Shown here: piece by piece, positions 56,331 through 64,000 of the stretch | Layout of the letters: each line of letters opens with the position of its first letter | Numbering within the stretch: position 1 is the stretch's first letter | Source of the DNA: Triatoma infestans | Taxonomy: Eukaryota > Arthropoda > Insecta > Hemiptera > Reduviidae | Assembly: GCA_011037195.1 (NCBI GenBank) | Contig: JAAEAF010014803.1 | Coordinates: forward strand, 1-64,000 | Direction: 5' to 3' | Length of the DNA: 64,000 bases | The notes under the pieces: model-generated | Told to the model about the DNA's origin: nothing | Seen by the model: only the letters and a program-made list of their open reading frames with translations | Database searches by the model: none | Translations under genes and position numbers: made by a program

Positions 56331-56700
56331 AAACTTACAAGAATGGACAAAGAAATATGGAAAAATGGGAGTACCGTTGAAAGTAGACAGGTGCGTGCAT
56401 AATTTACTGTTTGCCGTCGATCAGATGATCATAGCATAGGATGCCGGTTCTACTAATACGGTTCTATTAGAATAGGTTATTCGAAGAATATAATAAGCGC
56501 GGGGGGGGGTTAAGAATAAATTTAAGACTCACATTGATGATGTAGAAATAATGTAGAAATGAACAACACACCAATCTAGAAATCGGACAATTTTAATTAC
56601 TTAGCTTCATTCTCGAAAGAAATGGAAATTGGTAGGAGATTGAGAGGAGAGAATCAACACCAAGAAAAGTTATAGACATATTAAATCCAAAATTCAGGAA
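56331..56700 (+). pseudogene. LINE reverse transcriptase, third fragment
   Basis: LQEWTKKYGKMGVPLKVDRC, then LLFAVDQMIIA (active site FADDQ changed to FAVDQ), and the thumb with IERRINTKKSYRHIKSKI. It joins directly to the block cut at 55531, which proves the nesting. The loss of one catalytic Asp and the stops make it dead. Confidence 0.78.
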
Positions 56701-56756
56701 ATCGATTTTGTCCGAAATTTTATTTCCGACACTACTTAAATCGCAATCAATTTGAA

Positions 56757-57520
56757 AGTTTTTACTTAATTTTTCTTCTAGTAAGATGAAAAATTACAGC
56801 GATCTTGCCAAATTTTAGCAAATTGAATTTTCAACCGTAATATATATGCTTCAAGATTTCTTGGATCTGAAAAAAATCGATTATTTTTGGGCGAATGGTC
56901 TTATATCTAAAAATCCATCAACCGAAAATTTGACTTTATGAAAAATGTGATTTTCTTTAAATTTCGTATACTTTCTAAACATATAAATACCTATCATTTT
57001 TATTTTTTTCTTGGAGGGGAGAGGGGGGAAGATTCTAGGAAAAGATTAGCGTTAAACTTTCCTTTAAAGTAACTACTTCAGTACAATTTACGATTCTATC
57101 AGTATATAATATTAATATAGTTTAGAAGCATTAGTAGAAATTCCCAAATTTGAATGGAAACCTACCAACCGGAAGTGTATGATGTTACAGAAATAAGTTT
57201 TTAAATTCTTTTTTGAAACAAATATTACGATTTCTTTTAAATTTGCAATTTACTGTGATAAAAAAAAACCTATCATTTTTATTTGAAATATTTTTCCAAA
57301 AAAAAAAGAAAGAAAAGATTTTACGTAGTTTTGTGGACTTTGTAACGTTATATATTACAAGTAATATATGACTTGGTTCAATGTTGTTGGCGCTAATGTT
57401 CTTCCGGACTACAATGTAATCACTTCTAATGCCATGGTAGGTAATTGCCCCCCACCACCACCAGCTCTAAATTTATGTCAGTACATGAATGAAATTTAAA
57501 GTTTAAAGAAAATTTATCGT
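56757..57520 (+). repeat. HLR repeat, old degenerate copy
   Basis: TTTTTACTTAATTTTTCTTC, TTCAACCGTAATATATATGC, GGGCGAATGGTCTTATATCT, CAACCGAAAATTTGACTTTA, GGAGGGGAGAGGGGGGAAGA, then CAACCGGAAGTGTATGA, in forward HLR order. Highly diverged, among the oldest copies. Confidence 0.6.
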
Positions 57521-57610
57521 ACATAAATAATTGCATTAAACAACAATAAAAATAAAGTCGGTCGAGTTTTTCACTCCAAATTCTTTTTGGAAATTTTATT
57601 CATACACAAA

Positions 57611-57852
57611 GGCTTCTCCTAAAAACATTTTTTCATATTGAAAGGAACTAAAAAAAAAACACCTCTGGTATGAAACACTCACACAAGTTTCTCTTATTTA
57701 CAGTTCTCAAAATTATAATTGACAAATTTAATGAAATTAGTCGAAAAATAAGAGAAACTGTTCAAGTAAAAGCGCACTTCCGGTTTACTAATTTTCTTGA
57801 AACTCGGAAGTTTGGCCATCTGTTTATTTCTAATTAATTTTCTATGTATGAT
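57611..57852. repeat. Left copy of a 242-bp direct repeat flanking a LINE
   Basis: About 95 percent identical by eye to 59027-59270. It contains 52 bp of non-HLR flank (GGCTTCTCCTAAAAACATTT) plus the first part of a reverse HLR copy. The similarity stops exactly at the LINE tail. Confidence 0.9.
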
Positions 57853-59026
57853 TATTATTATTATCCTATCTCGGGTCCCGGCACTGCAGCCAACAGAGGC
57901 TTATTGTGCCACCCCCGATGGTTCCTAGTAGACAAACCCTCCCTCCTTAAGGAGTTTCAGAGCCTTCATCACCAGGTCGTTTTGAGCTACTATCTCCTCA
58001 GGTCGCAAAGTACCGAAGGTTTCATACCTCAATCCGATTATTGCTACGCAATCGAACAACAGGTGGGAGGCCGTTTCCTCCTCTTCCTGACATAGTCTGC
58101 ACAAGGGTTCCGCTCGAATGAGTCCTACCTTGTACAGATGTTTCCTGAACCTGCCATGACCCTAAACAGTCCCGTCACCAGAGAAATCTGGCTCCTACTC
58201 AGACCAAGGGTCATTCGGGTTCTTCGTTTACACAGTCCTGGCATCATCCTTTTACTGTGTACAGCACCCGGTCTTCTCCTCCAGAGCTCTTCATGCTTAC
58301 TGCGACCCCACTCTCTAATCGCTGCACGAATTGCTCCGCCAGTTATTCCCAGGACCGGCTCTGGACCAATGAACGGAGTGTTAGCCCCGTTCCTGGCCAG
58401 TTGATCAGCTGTCTCATTACCCTCAACCCCTGCATGTCCAGGCACCCACAACAGCTGCACCTTGTTGTGCCTGGAGAGTCTCGACAATGCCTCTCGACAT
58501 TCCTTAACCAGGGATGAGGTAGTTCTGTGAGCTTCTAAGGCTTTCAGTGCAGCCTGGCTGTCCGAGCAAATGCGTATGACCTTGCCCCTTGGGGCTCTAC
58601 GCAGATTCTCCTCGGCACAGACCTTAATAGCAAACACTTCAGCCTGGAATATCGTAGAATATCTGCCCAGAGGCTTCTCAATAGACACCTCTGGGCCCAT
58701 TCCATACACTCCCGCTCCAGTCCCGCACTCCATCCTAGAGCCATCTGTAAACCACAGAGGCCCTGTCCGATAGAGTTTTTCCCACCCCTTGGACCATTCC
58801 GCCCTAGAACCTAGGAACACCCGAAATGGAACCTCGAAGTTGTATGTTGGACACATGCTATCCTGGGCCATGTCTGTCACAGGGCCTGGGTTAACCTTTA
58901 GCAATATGTCCAAATGTTTGGCTAAGGAGCCGCACTGCCTCCAAAGACCATTTTTGCGCAATCTATGTGCACTGGCCCTCGCCTCCGCTTGCACTAACAA
59001 GTGCAGCGGCGCCAAGCCCAGCAGCA
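57853..59026 (-). mobile_element. 5'-truncated LINE with RNase H domain
   Basis: The minus-strand frame 59015-58125 (296 codons) encodes a complete-looking RNase H domain that degrades the RNA strand during retrotransposition. WFTDGS (Asp91), FQAEVFA (Glu126), CSDSQAAL (Asp152) and WVPGHAGVEGNETAD (His194, Asp204) are all present. A frameshift near 58170 moves the continuation to another frame: HGRFRKHLYKVG, PLCRLCQEEEETASHLLFDC and FGTLRPEEIVAQN, then a stop near 57920. The 3' UTR (CACAATAAGCCTCTGTTGGC) and an ATA-repeat tail end the element. No reverse transcriptase remains. Its GC content is clearly above the surroundings. The same family supplied 4240-4660 and 20606-20663. Confidence 0.9.
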
Positions 59027-59270
59027 GGCTTCTCCTAAAAACATTTTTTCATATTCAAGGGAACTAAAAAAAAAAAAAATCTCTGGTATGAAACACACAC
59101 ACAACTTTCTCTTATTTACAATTCTCAAAATTATAATTGACAAATTTAATGAAATTAGTCGAAAACTAATAGAAACTGTTCAAGTAAAAGCGCACTTCCG
59201 GTTTACTAATTTTCTTGAAACTCGGAATTTTGGCCATCTGTTTATTTCTAATTAATTTTCTTTGTATGAT
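59027..59270. repeat. Right copy of the 242-bp direct repeat
   Basis: Matches 57611-57852. It is continuous with the rest of the HLR copy to its right, so it represents the unbroken side of the target. Confidence 0.9.
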
Positions 59271-60067
59271 AGAATTATATAATCTACTATGATAGCACTT
59301 TAGAGAAAAACATAACCCCACAACCCCTCCCCTAAAAATGCCCTTAAATGAATTTTCCCAGAGAAATGTTTTAAATAAAAGTTGTACATCTTTGTATGCT
59401 TAGTTTATATACGAAGTTTCAACAAAATCGTCGGAGACATTTTTGAGAAAATCGCGAAAAAGTGAAAAAAATCATTTAGTAAAGTTGTTATGTAAACGCA
59501 CTTCCGGTCATCCAATTTTTTTTGAAACTCGGAATTTCAACAACATATTCAATTCTAGTTAACATTATTTAGATGATAGAATTGTCTAATAAACTGAAAT
59601 AGCACTTTAGAGGAAGCCTTAACTCCACCCCCTCTCCAAAAAGTACTCTTAAATGAATTTTTCCGGTGAAATGTTTCAAATAAATGTTGTAGCTCTTTGG
59701 ATATGGTAAGTTGCAAGAAAATCGTTGGAGCCATTTTGGAGAAATACGGAAAAAAGTAAAAAAAAAACAAAAAAAAAAGAAGTAGTAAAGTGGTACTTCC
59801 GGTTGAGGAATTTTGAACAGATAACGTAGTGTCAGATCCCATGGTGATACCTAAACGGAATATCAAGTTTCAACTTTTTTCGGTTTTTCGTTTTTGAGCT
59901 ATATTGTTCACATACATACATACTCACACTGACAGTCTATTTGATAAAAAGAAACACTTTTTTGAACTCAGGTGACCTCAAAACGGATATTTCCGGTGAA
60001 AATTCGATATTGAAAATTTGACACGATTACAATACTTCCTTTTACTAGGTCGGAGTAAGAGAAAGTA
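59082..60067 (-). repeat. HLR repeat, complete copy
   Basis: Hairpin end TCTGGTATGAAAC, three units, a shortened ACATACATACTCACAC tract, a CGATATTGAA palindrome remnant and CGGAGTAAGAGAAAGTA. Its first 190 bp are duplicated on the far side of the LINE. Confidence 0.9.
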
Positions 60068-61210
60068 ATAAACTGATTATTTTCAAATTTACGAGATTGA
60101 TATTTGGTTGAATTGTACGTACTTTTTAAATCACATTGAGCCCTCTTTCTGTGATTCTTCGCTGATCCTATTTTAGACAGACATCACTTCAACTATGATT
60201 ATATAAAATAATATTTTATTTCTGTTTTTTATACAAGAATAAACTAACAGTATTTAAAAAAAAGAATTATTGATAGTCATCATGTTTTTTTCATGTTAGA
60301 AATTACCGCTCAGTTTGAGGTTATAATTAGAATTAATTGACTGGTCTCGCAGTAGGATAATATATAGCCTCTCATTTATTTGCAATACAAGTTACTTTCT
60401 CTAATTTTATGGCAACCTATAATAGATCTAATCGGCAAAGTCGACATTCTAAAATGTTAAGCAATAATTGAAACGTTGATATATTTATCTTATTTTATTT
60501 AAATCTACATATAACTGATGATGAAATGGTAAATTCCCAATATATTCATAATTGAAATAAAGAATTTTGTTTCTACGTATGTAGAACAAAAGTGATATTG
60601 GCGTTACAATACAGCAAGCCTTGCTTTTTTTCTTTAACACAGTAAAAAATAAATTAAAGAATATTAGTTTACATAAAAGTTTACGTATTTACTGAACATG
60701 TAAAGTTCAGCCTGGTGTTTGGGTCGGTTGACTTTCGTCATACTCATATACTTAAACAAAATACAGAACATCAACACTAAAAAAAACCAAGGATGTTGCG
60801 CTGTAGAAGAGATTAGAGTCGGTCAACGACTCACCCCACTCTCTGGCCCACCTCTTCATACCTTTAGCTTCCTTGCTTCATCTATAATATTCCTTTCTTT
60901 CTTTCTGCTTCCTTTTTTTTTTCTTAAATGACGCAGAATGATTAATGTTATTGAAAAAAAGAAAAGAATGACTTCATTATTATCATTTCTTTACATATCT
61001 ATAGCTACAATCTAAAGAATAAATAAAACAACATAGATTTAAGGAATAATTTAAATTTTAGTTATTTTTTTCCCCAAATTAATCTATTCTGCAGTGAAAG
61101 ATCGTGTATTTGCTTCTTGAAGTGAAAAAGTTGATCCTGTCCTCTGGATTCTATTGGCCTTTAATTCGGCACGTTGTTTTTCATTTTCAACTACATACTG
61201 GATCAATTTT
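60068..61210. other. Stretch without recognised gene
   Basis: AT-rich, with T-rich runs at 60890-60930. No domain or repeat family recognised. Confidence 0.4.
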
Positions 61211-62216
61211 TACTTTCTCTTACTCCTGTAAGAGGAAGTATTGTAATCGTGTCAAATTTTCGATATCGAGTTTTCACCGGAAATATCCGTTTTGAGGTCC
61301 CCTGAGTCCAAAAAAGTGGTTTTTAGTAAATGGTCTGTGTGTGTGTGTGTGTGTGTCCCCGTATGTGTGTATGTATGTATGTGAACAGCATAGCTCAAAA
61401 ACGAAAAACCGTAGAAAGTTGAAACTTGATATTCCGTTTAAGTATCACCGTGGGATCTGTCACTACGTTATCTGTAAAAATTCCTCAACCGGAAGTACCA
61501 CTTTACTAGTCGGATTTTTTACTTTTTTGCGATTTTCTCAAAAATCGCTCCGACGATTTTCTTTAAACTTTAAACATCAACCACACATACAAAGAGCTAC
61601 AACTTTTATTAGAAACATTTCTCCGGAAAAATGCATTGGGGCACTTTTGTGGGAGGGATGGGGTTAGGTTTTCATCTAAAGTGCTATTTCAGTTTATTAG
61701 ACAATTCTGCCATTTAAATAATGTTAATTAGAATTAAATATGTTGTTGAAATTCCGAGTTTGAAAAAAATCGGATAACCGGAAGTGCGTTTACTTTACCA
61801 CTTTACTAAATGATTTATTCACTTTTTCACAATTTTCTCAAAAATGGCTCTGACGATTTTTTTGAAACTTCGTCTATAAACTAAACATGCAAAGATCTAC
61901 AACTTTTATCTAAAACATTTCTCTGGGAAATTTCTTTTAAGAGCACTTTTAGGGGAGGGGTGGGGTTAGATTTTCATCAAAGTGGTATCCTAGTTCATTA
62001 TACAATTCTATCATGCAAACATAATTAGTTAGAAATAAATAGATGGCTGAAATTCCGAGTTTCAAGAAAATTAGAAAACCGGAAGTGCACTTTTACCGAA
62101 CAGTGTTTTCAGTTTTCGACGAATTTCATTAAATTTGGTATACAAACTATAAAATTTGTCAATTATCATTTTGAGAACTGGAGTAAGAGAAAGTTGTGTG
62201 AGTGTTTCACACCAGA
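61211..62216 (+). repeat. HLR repeat, complete three-unit copy
   Basis: Forward, 1006 bp, with TACTTTCTCTTACTCC at the start, CGATATCG, a (TG)n...(TATG)n tract (61335-61382), three units with ACCGGAAGT boxes, the terminal hairpin and CACACCAGA before a T-run. Very close to the 24630-25628 copy. Confidence 0.93.
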
Positions 62217-62812
62217 TTTTTTAATATTAGATTGTTTTTATATCTTCACTGTTTGTATAATTCATTTTAATATTATATTATTTATATAATTGTTTTCACT
62301 CGTTATACTAGTACATATTTTTATAGATTATTTCAATAGCTATTAAATTAGGCAGCTTTCCCCCGGTTATTTGTAAAATATCACATGCAAAGGAGTCCAA
62401 TTATTACGTGCTAGATTTTTGAATCCTAAATTTATAATATAAATGGAACTGTCATAATTTTAATGAAGTTGTTAAATAATTGCCTAAGTATTGACATATA
62501 TATTTATTCACACTTTCTATTCAGTTTCCTTCATAGAACCATTTCTTACTTTTTGCACTTTCACTATCTAATTTTTTACAAATCATGATTTTTTGTTGAT
62601 GTTTAAATCCCAGTACTTATAATAACAATTTATTTCTTCCAAATTCTAAAATGTTGGCTATAACGTCCAACAAAAAATCATTCGCACATAAAGAAAATAT
62701 AACCAGAGAAAGAAGGTTTCCTTTTTTTAACTCAATACATTGTCTCGAAAAATTCCGATATCCCTTTCCTACTCAAATCTACCGATCAGATATTAAAGTA
62801 CACATTTTTATT
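62217..62812. other. AT-rich spacer without gene
   Basis: Nothing recognised between the two HLR copies. Confidence 0.4.
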
Positions 62813-63706
62813 TACTTTCTCTTACTCCCCTAGTAAGAGGTGAGTGTGTGTGAGGGGGAGGTGTGTGTGTGTGTGTGTATGTACGTATGTACGTATGTAA
62901 ATAGCTCAAAAACGAAAAACCATAGAAAGTTGAAACTTGATTTTCCGTTTAAGTATCACCATGGGATCTGACAGTACGTTATCTGTCAAAATTCCTCAAC
63001 CGGAAGTACCATTTTAGTAGTTGGTTTTTTTACTTTTTTTTGCGATTTTCTAAAAAATGGCTCCGATGATTTGCTTAAAAATTAGCACTTCAACTACACA
63101 TACAAAGAGCTACAACTTTTATTTGAAACATTACTCTAGAAAAAATCATTTAAGGGTACTTTCGAAGGAGGGTGGGGGTTGCGGCTTCTTCTAAAGTGCT
63201 ATTTCAGTTTATTTGACAATTCTGTCATCTAAATAATGTTAATTAGAATTGATGGTTTTGAATTCCGGGTAACAAAAATCGGAGATGACCCGAGAGTGAC
63301 TGGATTTTACTGACTACTAATAATTTTTTCACTTTTTCGCGATTTCTCACAAATGTGCTCCTACCGATTTTCTTGAAACTTTTTATATAAACTACATATA
63401 CAAAGATCTACTCCTTTATTTGAAACATTTCTCTGAGATAATTCATTTAAGGGCACTTTTAGGCGAGGGATGGGGTTATGTGTTTTCTCTAAAGTGCTAT
63501 CATAGTTGATTGTACAATTCTACCATCAAAGAAAATTAATTAGAAATAAATAGATGGCCTAAATTTCGAGTTTCAAGGAAATTAGTAAACCAGAAGTAGG
63601 CTTTTACTGAACAGTTTTCTTCAGTATCCGACGAATTTCATTAAATTTTGTACACAAACTGTAAAATTTGTCAATTATAATTTTGAGAACTGGAGTAAGA
63701 GAAAGT
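62813..63706 (+). repeat. HLR repeat, copy lacking the terminal hairpin
   Basis: It starts TACTTTCTCTTACTCCCC and jumps after the first hairpin straight to the (TG)n(TACG) tract, so about 100 bp of the 5' block are deleted. Three units follow. It stops at GGAGTAAGAGAAAGTTATG, losing the GTGTGA/TCACAC hairpin. Confidence 0.87.
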
Positions 63707-63726
63707 TATGTACATTGTATAATGTA

Positions 63727-64000
63727 GGAGATATGCAAAATCCCTGTTTTGGGCTCCTTGGATGCCTCAAAGGGTGCAGATAAGCCATTGCCCTGCTTCA
63801 CCTGATATCAGTTTCCTTTGCACCTCCTGGTTTCTTTGCACCGCTCGAATCAGATCATCCTCCACACCAAATTCCCGCAGTGCTCTCCACACTCTTTCTC
63901 TTGGAATCTCATCGTACGCCTTTTTTCCATTCTTTACATTTTTCTATTAACTGTCTCATTATAAAAATATTGTCCACGCAGGATTTTCCTGACGTGAAGC
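63727..64000 (-). pseudogene. LINE reverse transcriptase fragment at window edge
   Basis: On the minus strand: SGKSCVDNIFIMRQLIEKCK, then a frame change and KAYDEIPRERVWRALREFGV and EDDLIRAVQRNQ. These are the fingers and first catalytic region of a non-LTR reverse transcriptase. About 15 residues, including the catalytic Asp of the DLKKAYD block, are deleted at the join. It enters from beyond 64000. Confidence 0.78.

Noticed and set aside
58138..58404. Plus-strand frames opposite the RNase H LINE (58138-58404, 58789-59067)
   Set aside because: They are antisense shadows of the minus-strand RNase H coding sequence.
61341..61667. 108-codon frame with CEQHSSKTKNRRKLK
   Set aside because: The same phrase appears in other HLR copies at the same repeat position and breaks differently each time, so it is a by-product of the repeat, not a conserved protein.

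Overview
The window is animal nuclear DNA, most likely from an arthropod (possibly an insect). It is strongly AT-rich, almost gene-free and packed with eukaryotic transposable elements: a mariner, Jockey-type and other non-LTR retrotransposon relics, tRNA-derived SINEs and foldback elements. There is no operon structure and no bacterial signal. The species cannot be named from the sequence alone.

Only one intact protein gene is seen: an intronless 367-codon reading frame on the minus strand at 50709-51812. It encodes an LPGAT1-type lysophospholipid acyltransferase. All other coding-like sequence is broken retrotransposon or transposase.

The dominant content is one dispersed repeat family, called HLR here. 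Complete copies are about 1.0 kb. In forward orientation they start TACTTTCTCTTACTCC and a hairpin, then carry a (TG)n/(TATG)n microsatellite and two or three homologous units of about 290 bp. They end in an inverted copy of the start motif, a second hairpin and CACACCAGA, next to a T-run. Six copies are essentially complete (15.2, 24.6, 27.8, 49.2, 59.1 and 61.2 kb), several are shortened, and more than ten are old relics. The layout (subterminal inverted repeats, microsatellite, internal tandem units, terminal hairpin, T-rich target) resembles non-autonomous Helentron/DINE-1-type elements. That assignment is inference.

A second theme is a set of foldback repeats near 12.7, 41.8-42.2, 42.6-42.8 and 53.0 kb, with pieces elsewhere. 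Some arms carry a hammerhead-ribozyme-like motif: CTGANGA-type core, stem II, GAA, palindromic stem III, then closing stem I. Two unrelated sequences keep the same pairing pattern. Penelope-like retroelements are known to carry hammerheads, so these may be their remnants.

Layout: 1-10 kb, HLR copies plus LINE relics; 10-11.1 kb, a near-perfect inverted-repeat MITE and two opposed SINEs; 14.0-15.0 kb, a degenerate mariner with TA target sites; 15-25.9 kb, HLR copies, SINEs and a 58-bp LINE tail with a perfect 15-bp target duplication; 29.5-33.2 kb, a large inverted repeat with arms of about 1.3 kb that both contain the same LINE insertion; 34.7-36.2 kb, a T-rich element with long inverted ends; 36.8-48.1 kb, relics and unannotated AT-rich DNA; 48.3-50.7 kb, a LINE split by an HLR copy; 50.7-51.8 kb, the acyltransferase; 54.8-56.7 kb, one LINE interrupted by a SINE and a second LINE; 57.6-60.1 kb, a 5'-truncated RNase H-bearing LINE flanked by about 242-bp direct repeats; 61.2-64 kb, two more HLR copies and a reverse-transcriptase relic.
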